In this document: piece by piece, positions 8,638 through 17,218 of the stretch
Layout of the letters: the number at the start of each line of letters is the position of its first letter
Numbering within the stretch: position 1 is the stretch's first letter
DNA from: Bacteroides sp.
Lineage (GTDB): Bacteria > Bacillota > Clostridia > Oscillospirales > Acutalibacteraceae
Reading direction: 5' to 3'
DNA length: 59,700 nucleotides
Assembly (NCBI GenBank): GCA_023665085.1
Contig: JAMPEQ010000014.1
Span: forward strand, 1-59,700
Translations under genes and position numbers: made by a program
Notes under the pieces: model-generated
What the model was told of the DNA's origin: nothing
Database searches by the model: none
The model's input: only the letters and a program-made list of their open reading frames with translations

Positions 8638-10413
8638 ATGACTATTTTTAATTTTATCAGCCTTATAGGCGGTCTGGCACTTTTTTTGTTCGGAATGAAC
8701 ACAATGGGATCAAGCCTTGAAAAAATCAGCGGCGGTAAGTTGGAAGGTATACTTGAAAAGATGACAAACACCAGAATAAAAGGTGTTTTGCTCGGTATGG
8801 TTGTTACTGCTGTTATTCAGTCATCCGGTGCTGTAACTGTTATGGCTATAGGCTTTGTAAACAGCGGAATTATGGAACTGAGTCAGGTTATAGGCATCGT
8901 TATGGGTGCTCATGTAGGTACAACAGTCACTGCATGGCTGCTTTCAATGACAGGAATAGAAGGCTCAAATATGCTTCTCAGTCTGCTCAAACCAAGCTCA
9001 TTTGCACCTATTCTTGCTTTTATAGGAATAATTCTTGTTATGTTCTTTAAAAGCGACAAGAAAAAGAATATAGGCTATATTATGCTTGGATTTGGTACTC
9101 TTATGATTGGTATGACCGCTATGAGTGACGCTATGTCCGTGCTTAAGGAAAGTCCTGAGTTTGCAGTCCTGCTGACAAAATTTTCTAATCCTATTCTTGG
9201 TGTTCTGGCAGGAACTCTTCTTACAGCAGCTATTCAGAGCTCATCAGCGTCTGTTGGTATTCTTCAGGCTCTTTCTACTACAGGCTCAATATCCGTAGCG
9301 GCTGCATTTCCTATTATTCTCGGTCAGAATATCGGCTCTTGTGTGCCTGTTCTTTTGTCTTCAATAGGAACAAATAAAAATGCTAAGCGTACAGCAGGTG
9401 TATATTTAACCTTCAGTGTGCTGGGTGTTATTGCGGCAATGACACTGTTTTACGGTGCTAATGCAATATTTGATCTGCCGTTTATTCAGAAAACCGTAAA
9501 CCCTGTCGGTATTGCAATCATCCACTCAGCTTTTAATATATTTGCAACAATAATTCTTTTTCCATTCGGAAAGCAGCTTGAAAAGCTTATGTGCCTTATC
9601 ATTAAGGATAAAGACGGTGATGAAAAAAATAAAGAGCTCGCAGGTAAAAACAACTCTGCACTTGTTGATGAGCGCTTTCTTCTCACTCCTTCATATGCAC
9701 TTGACAAGGTTAAAGAGCGCTGTGATGAAATGGCATTGCTGGCAAAGAAAAATATCAATTTATGCTTAGACTTTATTAAAATGTATAATAAAGCTAAGGA
9801 TGAAAAAATAAAAACCAACGAAAAGTATCTTGATAAATTTGAAGATGATCTTGAAACATATCTTGTGCAAATCGGTTCAATGGATCTTACAGTTGAAGAT
9901 TCTATGAGGCTCTCAAAACTGTCTCATGCAATCGGAAACTTTGAAAGAATCGGCGACTATGGTGTAAATATCCTTAAAACAAAACGAAAGATGCACAAGG
10001 ATAAAATACATTTTACCGACGAGGCAAACAGAGAGCTGGATATAATGGCAAAGGCAGTTAAGGAGATTATAGAAAACTCTACAAAAGCATTTATCGAGGA
10101 TGATCTTGAGCTTGCAAAAACCATTGAACCTCTTGAGCAGGTTATAAATAATCTTAAAGCAGAGCTTCGTGCAAGGCATGCAAAACGAATGGATGAGGGT
10201 GGCTGCTCTGTTGATAACGGTATGCTGTTCTTTGATATAATCAATTCATTTGAGCGTATTGCAGACCATTGTTCAAATCTGGCTGTATGTATTATTGAAT
10301 TGTCACAGGGAAGTTATCAGACTCACAGCTATCTTAAGCAGGTTAAAAAATCTGACAACTCTACATTTATGGATAACTTTGAAAGCTATCTGAATAAATA
10401 TTCTATAAATTAA
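8638..10413 (+). CDS. Na+/phosphate cotransporter with fused PhoU-like domain
   Basis: 591-residue membrane protein of the NptA/PNaS family. The N-terminal about 310 residues carry 8 or so hydrophobic segments and the duplicated QSS signature (QSSGAVTV about 61-68; QSSSASVG about 199-206). Residues about 345-560 form two PhoU-like three-helix repeats, with ERIGDYGVNIL and ERIADHCSNLA as the metal-binding ExxxD signatures. It imports phosphate with sodium; the PhoU part likely reports transport state. Only 19 nt separate it from the response-regulator gene, so transporter and two-component system form one operon. Confidence 0.95.
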   Translation: MTIFNFISLIGGLALFLFGMNTMGSSLEKISGGKLEGILEKMTNTRIKGVLLGMVVTAVIQSSGAVTVMAIGFVNSGIMELSQVIGIVMGAHVGTTVTAWLLSMTGIEGSNMLLSLLKPSSFAPILAFIGIILVMFFKSDKKKNIGYIMLGFGTLMIGMTAMSDAMSVLKESPEFAVLLTKFSNPILGVLAGTLLTAAIQSSSASVGILQALSTTGSISVAAAFPIILGQNIGSCVPVLLSSIGTNKNAKRTAGVYLTFSVLGVIAAMTLFYGANAIFDLPFIQKTVNPVGIAIIHSAFNIFATIILFPFGKQLEKLMCLIIKDKDGDEKNKELAGKNNSALVDERFLLTPSYALDKVKERCDEMALLAKKNINLCLDFIKMYNKAKDEKIKTNEKYLDKFEDDLETYLVQIGSMDLTVEDSMRLSKLSHAIGNFERIGDYGVNILKTKRKMHKDKIHFTDEANRELDIMAKAVKEIIENSTKAFIEDDLELAKTIEPLEQVINNLKAELRARHAKRMDEGGCSVDNGMLFFDIINSFERIADHCSNLAVCIIELSQGSYQTHSYLKQVKKSDNSTFMDNFESYLNKYSIN

Positions 10414-10432
10414 AAAAGGCCGCTGGAAAATT

Positions 10433-11113
10433 ATGGACGAAAATCAGCTTATATATATTGTTGAGGATGACACCTCTATAAGAGAGCTGGAAATTTATGC
10501 ACTAAAAAATTCAAATTTTGATGTAATGGGTTTTTCTGACGGAAAGGAGCTTGCTAAAGCACTGGAAAATCGCATGGCAGATATGATTTTACTGGATATT
10601 ATGCTGCCGGGTGAAGATGGCCTTTCCATTCTTACGCAACTCAGAACCTCAGAAAAATTCATCAATATCCCTGTAATAATGGTTACAGCAAAAACAAGCG
10701 AAATTGATGCTGTAAAGGGACTTGATATGGGCGCTGATGACTATATAACAAAGCCCTTTAGAGTTATGGAACTGGTGTCAAGGGTAAAGGCAGTTCTCAG
10801 AAGAACGATAAAGCCTGTGAAAAAAGTGCTTACCTACAATAATATAAAACTTGATGAAAGCAAACATATTGTACTTGCAGACAATGAAGAGGTTGAACTG
10901 ACGTACAAAGAATATGAAATATTAAAACACCTTATAAAAAACAAAGGCATTGTTCTTACAAGAGACAGGCTTATGGAAATTGTTTGGGGATATGATTTTG
11001 AACAGGGAAACAGAACAGTTGATGTTCACATTCAGTCCTTAAGAAAAAAGCTTGGCAGTGCCGGCGAAAACATAAAAACCATAAGAAATGTCGGATATAA
11101 AATCGGTGAATAG
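10433..11113 (+). CDS. OmpR/PhoB-family response regulator
   Basis: 226-residue DNA-binding response regulator. Receiver domain 1-120: acidic pocket EDD (11-13), phospho-acceptor Asp55 (LLDIMLPG), switch Thr in VTAKT and conserved Lys in ITKPF. C-terminal winged helix about 130-226 ends in the typical RTVDVHIQSLRKKLG recognition segment. Placement between a phosphate transporter and a histidine kinase, plus the Pho-box-like repeat upstream, suggests a PhoB/PhoP role; the sequence alone does not separate it from other OmpR-class regulators. Confidence 0.93.
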   Translation: MDENQLIYIVEDDTSIRELEIYALKNSNFDVMGFSDGKELAKALENRMADMILLDIMLPGEDGLSILTQLRTSEKFINIPVIMVTAKTSEIDAVKGLDMGADDYITKPFRVMELVSRVKAVLRRTIKPVKKVLTYNNIKLDESKHIVLADNEEVELTYKEYEILKHLIKNKGIVLTRDRLMEIVWGYDFEQGNRTVDVHIQSLRKKLGSAGENIKTIRNVGYKIGE

Positions 11114-11114
11114 C

Positions 11115-12152
11115 ATGACTAAAAAAATATTGTCAAAAATACTTGCTTTCAGTTTCGGAATCATTACCGTTACAGCAGCTCTTATATTGGTTTTTTTCTA
11201 TTCATTTTATAAAAAACAGATTGCAAACGGTGCAATAGTTAATGCGTCAGATAATGAAAAGATATTTGCTGAAATTGCGGTATATGTTATTTTGATTGTG
11301 CTTGCAGCCGCAGTGTTGTCAGTAATCATAAGTATTGCTATAACCAAAAGCATTGTAAAGCCTGTCGAAGAGCTTGGCGAAAAATTACTGAATGATTTTG
11401 ACAGTGTAGAGGCTTATGATGAGCTTAAGCCGTTTGTGAAAGCTTTTCAGGAGCAAAAAGAAAAACGCAGTCAAACCGATAGACAAAAAAAACAATTCAC
11501 TGCAAATGTATCACATGAATTAAAAACACCTCTTACTTCCATTGCAGGATATGCAGAACTTATTGAAACCGGAATCGCCAGGGAAGAGGATGTAAAACCC
11601 TTTGCATCAACTATAAGAAAACAGGCACTTCGCTTAGTTACGCTAAGCGAGGATATTATTCAGCTTTCACAAATGGACGAAAACGAGGACAATGAGGTTT
11701 CTTTTTCTTCAACAGATATTTATGACACTGCAGACAGATGCATAAAAGCACTTTCAATTAATGCTAAGCTGAGGAATGTTGACTTGACACTGGAGGGGGA
11801 AAGCACTTTTATCAAGGCAAACCCGACTTTGCTTGAAGAAATGATATATAATCTTTGCGATAATGCTATAAGATATAATAAAGAAAACGGAAGCGTTAAG
11901 GTAAGTATATTTTCTGAAGCTGACAGCACAATTCTTTCTGTAAGTGATACCGGAATAGGCATTGAAGAAAAATATCATGAAAGAATTTTTGAAAGATTTT
12001 TCAGGGTAGATAAGTCAAGAAGCAAGGAAACAGGCGGAACAGGATTGGGACTTGCTATTGTAAAACACATAGCCCAGATACATAATGCACAGCTTAAAGT
12101 AGACAGTGCCATAGAAAAAGGCACTAATATTTCAATAATATTCAAAAAATAA
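11115..12152 (+). CDS. Sensor histidine kinase (PhoR-like, almost no extracellular domain)
   Basis: 345-residue membrane kinase. TM1 about 10-30 and TM2 about 52-75 enclose only about 20 residues, so there is no extracytoplasmic ligand domain. Phospho-acceptor H-box VSHELKTPLTSIAGY follows a short linker; N-box NLCDNAIRYN, G1 DTGIGI and G2 GGTGLGLAIV are all intact. ATG 11115 sits 1 nt after the regulator stop with GGTGA upstream; an earlier in-frame ATG at 11088 would overlap the regulator by 26 nt and is less likely. A kinase lacking a sensor domain beside a PhoU-fused transporter fits sensing through PhoU. Confidence 0.93.
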   Translation: MTKKILSKILAFSFGIITVTAALILVFFYSFYKKQIANGAIVNASDNEKIFAEIAVYVILIVLAAAVLSVIISIAITKSIVKPVEELGEKLLNDFDSVEAYDELKPFVKAFQEQKEKRSQTDRQKKQFTANVSHELKTPLTSIAGYAELIETGIAREEDVKPFASTIRKQALRLVTLSEDIIQLSQMDENEDNEVSFSSTDIYDTADRCIKALSINAKLRNVDLTLEGESTFIKANPTLLEEMIYNLCDNAIRYNKENGSVKVSIFSEADSTILSVSDTGIGIEEKYHERIFERFFRVDKSRSKETGGTGLGLAIVKHIAQIHNAQLKVDSAIEKGTNISIIFKK

Positions 12153-12163
12153 CTAAAAAGATA

Positions 12164-12192
12164 TTGAAAAATTATTTATTTTAGTATATTAT
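12164..12192 (+). promoter_or_regulatory. Promoter of the secreted 305-residue protein
   Basis: TTGAAA (12164-12169), 17-nt spacer, TATTAT (12187-12192). Ribosome site AAGGGGAA follows before the ATG at 12227, so this gene is probably transcribed apart from the kinase. Confidence 0.65.
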
Positions 12193-12226
12193 AGAAAAGT
12201 AATAAACTGCAAAAAGGGGAATTTTT

Positions 12227-13144
12227 ATGAAGAGGAAATCAGGCTTAAGTAAACTTAATGCTGTACTTGCCGTTATACTTGTTGTTTGTATTGCAGCTAC
12301 AGCTATTGTTATTAATCAATATCCAAAAATTACAGAGCAGGCTTCAACAGAAACTACCAATGAGGATGTAAGCGTTCTCGAAAAGAGTTTTGAAGCAGGC
12401 ACTTACGGCGGAAAAGATTTTCAGTCAATTGAAGATGTTGTAAATTACTATAATGAATGCTACAACTATACAAAGACTCTTACTGCTCAGTATACTGAGA
12501 ACGGTGAAACAAAAGAGTATTACAAGCTTCTTGGCGACGAAAACCTCAATGTAGGTAATCTTCTTGTTGAGGGTAAGTCAAATGGTACACTTGATTCACT
12601 TGTTCCGGGCATTGTGGGCGGATTATTCAAAGGCTCACCACATGGTCTTTCACCATCAAGCAGCAAAATGCTCAGCACTGATACAAAAGTTGACGGAACA
12701 GTAAATTGTGCTACTTCAATGCTTACAGCAGAGGATGTACTTGATGCAAATGTAGTTGATAATAATGATGGTACAATCACTATCACAATTCAGCCTAAGG
12801 CAGTTCTTCTTTCAATGCCAGGTCAGGATGCTCAAGGTCATTTCTTTAACTCACTCGGTGATATTTCATCAGTAGTTAATTCAATTGATGCACTTTCATT
12901 CTCACAGGGAACAATTGATGAAAACTTTGTTGTAAACTATAAAGGCGGTACAGGTAAAATTACTATCGACACAAAGACCGGTGAAATTACTGCTGCTGAT
13001 TATGAAATGCTTGTTCATATTGATGTTATTCATGCAAATGTGCTTGTGCTTAAAGATAAGAGTGCTTCTCTTGACATCAGCTATACAAACCATTTCCCTG
13101 CATCAGATGAATTCCTTGCTAAGTATGACATGGCAAGAAAGTAA
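12227..13144 (+). CDS. Secreted or membrane-anchored protein of unknown function
   Basis: 305 residues; I do not recognise a family. An N-terminal hydrophobic segment (about 12-31) without a lipobox acts as signal peptide or anchor. The rest is hydrophilic and beta-rich: a helical patch with YYNECYNYTKTLTAQY (about 72-87), then alternating strands such as DGTITITIQPKAVLLSM and a C-terminal GKITIDTKTGEITAADYEMLV module that resembles repeating beta-hairpins of surface proteins. Own promoter upstream and own terminator downstream. It lies between a phosphate-type operon and an FtsX permease, with no clear link to either. Confidence 0.8.
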   Translation: MKRKSGLSKLNAVLAVILVVCIAATAIVINQYPKITEQASTETTNEDVSVLEKSFEAGTYGGKDFQSIEDVVNYYNECYNYTKTLTAQYTENGETKEYYKLLGDENLNVGNLLVEGKSNGTLDSLVPGIVGGLFKGSPHGLSPSSSKMLSTDTKVDGTVNCATSMLTAEDVLDANVVDNNDGTITITIQPKAVLLSMPGQDAQGHFFNSLGDISSVVNSIDALSFSQGTIDENFVVNYKGGTGKITIDTKTGEITAADYEMLVHIDVIHANVLVLKDKSASLDISYTNHFPASDEFLAKYDMARK

Positions 13145-13168
13145 TTTTTAAACAGAATAAAATTATAT

Positions 13169-13206
13169 TATCCCCGGAGAGCTTATGTTCTTCGGGGATA
13201 TTTTTG
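13169..13206 (+). terminator. Intrinsic terminator
   Basis: 8-bp stem (13169-13176 / 13193-13200) followed by TTTTT; closes the secreted-protein gene. Confidence 0.8.
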
Positions 13207-13313
13207 CGAATTGTTAATTATTGTGATTTTTATAAGTAATGTGACAAAATTGTAATAATAGAGTCACTTAGCTGTCATACTGAAATGATAACATAAATTA
13301 GGGGGTGTGTAAC

Positions 13314-15941
13314 TTGAAAATTGAAAATAAATTAACCTTAACGCACATTAGGCTTAACAAAAAGCGCACTGCATTGACTGTTATAGGAATAATCATATCC
13401 GTTGCCATGATTGTAGCGGTATTCATAGGTGCAGCGTCATTTCTGAATTATCAGAAAAGAATGATTATTTCAACTGGTGATTCGGCACACCTTAATATTC
13501 ATGGTATTGACAGTGAGAAATTAGATATTCTGAGAAATGACAGCAGAATAAAAAGCATTGGTTTAAATGAAAACGGCAGAGCAGACACTTCAGGTGTTCG
13601 TGTTGAGGGTGCTAAAAGTCTGCGGCATTCAACAGCTTATATTAATTGGTATGACGGTGAGATGTTTAATCAGCTATATATAGAAGATATGTCAGGCACT
13701 TTTCCGAAGAATAATAAAGAAATACTGATTAATCAAGCTTATATTGACCAAAACGGATTTGACTGGAAAATTGGTGATACTATTACACTTCAAACTGGCA
13801 GAAGACACAGCGAAACGGAAGCTGATGTTTTTCATATAACATATACAGGTGAGTACAAATATGGTGAAATTTTTGATTTTTATGAAAACAGGAGTTTTAA
13901 AATCGTTGCTATTATTAACGATAAACTCTTAGATTACCAAATCAATCAGATGTATTCGGTCTGTGACGAAAATTCTGTTTACAGTGCACATGTTCAGCTG
14001 AATAAGGTAACACCATTCTCTATGCGTACTATAAATGATATAGCAAAGAAACTGGGAATTGATCCTGATAATAAGTCTAAAAGCGATTTTTTCATAAATG
14101 AAAAATTATTGGCAACTCATTTGTGCGGTTCAATTGACAATGAGATGTTCACAAAATATCTTCCAATGGGAGCTGTCATTTTATTGATAATTCTTGTTGC
14201 TGCATTTATGCTTATTTATAATACCTTTGGTATGTCAATAGCTGAGAGAATACGATATCTTGGTATGTTGTCTTCTGTAGGAGCTACCGGAAAGCAAAAA
14301 AGGAATTCCTCGTATTTTGAGGGTGTGGTTCTTGGAATTATAGGCATTCCTATAGGTTTGATTATGGGAATAATAGTTGTTCTTATTGGTGTAAAGCTGA
14401 TTAATGATGCCGGTTTTACTGATATTCCCATAAAATTTGTTATGCCTGTCTGGTCGGTTGCTGCTGCTGTTATTACGAGTGTATTAACAATATTTTTGTC
14501 GTTATATGCTCCTTCAAAAAAAGCATCGCAAGCCACTGCAATTGAGGCTATCAGGCAGAATAATATGGTTGAAATAAAAAACTCCAAAACTCCGTCTATA
14601 ATAAAAAAGCTATTTGGCTTTGAGGGTGTATTAGCACATAAAAATTTAAGACGAAACGGAGAAAGGAGCAGATTGATAACAGTATCAATAGCTGTTTCCT
14701 CCATTTTGTTTTTATGTGTGAATTACTACTGCTCGTTGACAACTGCATTGATAAGTGATGAACTTAATAAACCTTATCAGATTGATTTTGAGCTTGCTTC
14801 CTATGCTGATATTGATCAGGTATTAAAGGATATAGAAAATTTAGATGGTGTCAAAAATGTTTACAGTATAAATAATTATGGCTATGAATATAAAAAAGGT
14901 GATACTGACCTGATAACACAGCAAAACAATACAACAAAAAAATATAAAAATTTATGGGATGATGTTTCAATCGTGTTAAATTATATTGATGATGACGATT
15001 TTGATGCCTTGTGTGAAAAGAACGGCATTGATCCAAAGCCTTATTATGAAGTGAAAAACAAACGCACAAAATGTGTTATTATGAATAATATCGACCATAA
15101 GGAAAACGGCGACAAGGTATTCAATGAAAATATTATCGGTGGTGTTCTGACTAATGAACCATGTGAAGAGTATGACGAAGATGATGGATTCTCCAGAGAG
15201 GAGCAGGAGGCATTTTTTCAGGAATTACTCGAGCATCAAACCTTTGTTGATATTACCGGTATAGTTGAGTATGACAAAGACAATTATGCCTGCAATCTGG
15301 ATTCACCGAGAACGATCAGTGCTTATGCTCCACTTAGTACGGAACCGGCTATTGTCGATATTTTTAATGAGTACGAAGGTGATTATACTCTGATGTTCGG
15401 CGTTGAAACAGATAATCACGAAAAGGTTTGCGAGGATATCAAACAATATTTTGACGATCGTCCTGACTATGCTAAAGATAACAGCACATGGATAAGAGAC
15501 AGCTATGGTTATGCACTTAATATTGTACAGATGAACAAAGTTATAAAAGTGTTTATGTATGGCTTTATAGCATTAATTACAATGGTAACCTTTGTGAATA
15601 TTATTAATACTATAACAACAAGCATTGCGTCAAGAAGGCGAGAGCTTGCAATGATAAAGTCTGTTGGAATAACACCAAGGGGCTTTAAAAAGATGATTTC
15701 GCTTGAAAGTATATTCTACGGAACAGATTCGTTGCTGATATCAATACCTATAAGTATAGCTATTAATATATTATTATCAAAAATAGTAGGTGATGGAAAA
15801 ATACCTTATGAGTTCAATTTTGTTATGTATTTAATAGTTATTATCGCAGTTGTATTATTTGTGGGATTAACAATGCTTTATTCCATAAAGAAAATCAAAA
15901 ATGATAATATCATTGAAAATATAAAAAACGATATATTATAG
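13314..15941 (+). CDS. FtsX-like ABC transporter permease
   Basis: 875-residue membrane protein with two FtsX/MacB-type blocks: TM1 (about 20-42) with a large extracytoplasmic domain and a three-TM bundle (about 275-400), then TM5 (about 455-475), a second large extracytoplasmic domain and a C-terminal three-TM bundle (about 735-865). Such permeases pair with an ATPase to export peptides or lipids or to act mechanically on the envelope. No ABC ATPase lies on either side. TTG at 13314 is chosen because GGGGGTG sits about 7 nt upstream; GTG 13305 lies inside that ribosome site. Confidence 0.88.
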   Translation: MKIENKLTLTHIRLNKKRTALTVIGIIISVAMIVAVFIGAASFLNYQKRMIISTGDSAHLNIHGIDSEKLDILRNDSRIKSIGLNENGRADTSGVRVEGAKSLRHSTAYINWYDGEMFNQLYIEDMSGTFPKNNKEILINQAYIDQNGFDWKIGDTITLQTGRRHSETEADVFHITYTGEYKYGEIFDFYENRSFKIVAIINDKLLDYQINQMYSVCDENSVYSAHVQLNKVTPFSMRTINDIAKKLGIDPDNKSKSDFFINEKLLATHLCGSIDNEMFTKYLPMGAVILLIILVAAFMLIYNTFGMSIAERIRYLGMLSSVGATGKQKRNSSYFEGVVLGIIGIPIGLIMGIIVVLIGVKLINDAGFTDIPIKFVMPVWSVAAAVITSVLTIFLSLYAPSKKASQATAIEAIRQNNMVEIKNSKTPSIIKKLFGFEGVLAHKNLRRNGERSRLITVSIAVSSILFLCVNYYCSLTTALISDELNKPYQIDFELASYADIDQVLKDIENLDGVKNVYSINNYGYEYKKGDTDLITQQNNTTKKYKNLWDDVSIVLNYIDDDDFDALCEKNGIDPKPYYEVKNKRTKCVIMNNIDHKENGDKVFNENIIGGVLTNEPCEEYDEDDGFSREEQEAFFQELLEHQTFVDITGIVEYDKDNYACNLDSPRTISAYAPLSTEPAIVDIFNEYEGDYTLMFGVETDNHEKVCEDIKQYFDDRPDYAKDNSTWIRDSYGYALNIVQMNKVIKVFMYGFIALITMVTFVNIINTITTSIASRRRELAMIKSVGITPRGFKKMISLESIFYGTDSLLISIPISIAINILLSKIVGDGKIPYEFNFVMYLIVIIAVVLFVGLTMLYSIKKIKNDNIIENIKNDIL

Positions 15942-15972
15942 AATATTTTACAATTCTACGAAGACAAATTAA

Positions 15973-16023
15973 ATCCCGTTATGACATTTCTTAATTAAGA
16001 AATGTCATAACGGGATGTTTTTT
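15973..16023 (+). terminator. Perfect 44-nt palindromic terminator
   Basis: 15973-16016 is a perfect inverted repeat (22-nt half-sites, no mismatch), followed by TTTTTT at 16018-16023. Closes the permease gene. The converging sortase-like gene lies to its right and may also end here. Confidence 0.9.
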
Positions 16024-16066
16024 GAACAGTGAGTTAAAAAAGCTTTTGGCAGGTTTAGGTTATCAC

Positions 16067-17218
16067 TTATTCTCTGTCCAGTTTAGGATGCTTAAAACTG
16101 TAATCACTTTCCTGCATGGTTATATATTCTTCTTGCCCACCATTTGTAATTACAATTTCAGGATACCATGGGCCAGCTAATCTGTATGGATTATTCTGTT
16201 TTCTGTCATCATAAACGGCTTGAGGGTAATGCGTGTCGTTTTTTTCTTTTGCTGTAAGCTTGGTATCGGTGTTTTCTCTCATAATACCTACAACTACAAA
16301 TCGAAAATCCTTTTTGAAATCAGTTGGGCATGAAATAAATATCATTTTGTCGTTTCTTGTCAGTGTCAGTCCCGTGTTATAAATAAATCTGCTCTGCACC
16401 TTATTGCACATTGTAATACGGCTGTCATCTGTCATTTCTTCAGGTGTATTATATGGGAATACATATCCGTTATCATCATAAGTATTTATATTTGTATAAA
16501 AGCTTCCTACAACTTTAAAGCTGTATTCATTAAATAAGTCAGAATACTGAATTACGGCAGAAGATTTGTTATATTCATCTGCAGTGGAATAAACCACTTC
16601 AAGCTCTTTGCTGTTAAGATAAACCACAAAATTTCCTTGATTTGCATTTTCTCTCGTCTGTTCGCTTTTTGGATAGTTTTCGGATGATTTGTCATAGACA
16701 GGAGAGCTCAGATTAATGTCACTGATTTCAAGAAATCCTGTTGTGCTTTGATTTTCTCCGTAGTAATCACAATATTTTTCAATCATTCCCTCAGGGAATT
16801 CAATTTCATATTTTTGCTCATATGGTTTCAAATAAGCCACACTTGACATATGAACAATTTCCCTTATGCTGAAAAACAGTGCAACAGCCGCAGCTATAGC
16901 AATAACGGCAATAAGTGTTATTTTGTTAAACAGAACAGCTTTGATTTTCTTTAGTATTGAAAGAGCAGTTTTCTTTGCTCTTTCTTTTCTTTCAAGCTTT
17001 TTCTGCCTTTCGCGTTCTATTTCTTCAGAAGTTTTTTCAGGCTTTTTCGGTTTCTTTTTTTCTTCCTGCTTTTCTTCATTTTTTGCAAAGTCTATTATTT
17101 CTTCACGCCTTATGGGTGGCGGCAGCGGAGCATCAGGCTGAGATCCTCTATTTTTGCTCTCTTTTTGCTTTTGATAATCCTCTAATATCTTTGCAATTTC
17201 GTCTTTTTCTTCACTCAT
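16067..17218 (-). CDS. Sortase-B-like membrane protein lacking the catalytic His
   Basis: 383 residues. A charged, Lys/Glu-rich cytoplasmic N-terminus (about 1-95, likely coiled coil) precedes one TM (about 98-120) and an extracytoplasmic sortase-like domain. The C-terminal catalytic strand is recognisable: MIFISCPTDF with Cys297, then RFVVVG containing the expected Arg. Where class B sortases have a Gly-His pair after NYVVY, this protein reads NFVVYLNSKEL, so the His is gone. It could be an inactive or repurposed sortase. ATG overlaps the thiI stop by one base (TAATG), making it the last gene of the thiI operon. Confidence 0.65.
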   Translation of the reverse strand: MSEEKDEIAKILEDYQKQKESKNRGSQPDAPLPPPIRREEIIDFAKNEEKQEEKKKPKKPEKTSEEIERERQKKLERKERAKKTALSILKKIKAVLFNKITLIAVIAIAAAVALFFSIREIVHMSSVAYLKPYEQKYEIEFPEGMIEKYCDYYGENQSTTGFLEISDINLSSPVYDKSSENYPKSEQTRENANQGNFVVYLNSKELEVVYSTADEYNKSSAVIQYSDLFNEYSFKVVGSFYTNINTYDDNGYVFPYNTPEEMTDDSRITMCNKVQSRFIYNTGLTLTRNDKMIFISCPTDFKKDFRFVVVGIMRENTDTKLTAKEKNDTHYPQAVYDDRKQNNPYRLAGPWYPEIVITNGGQEEYITMQESDYSFKHPKLDRE

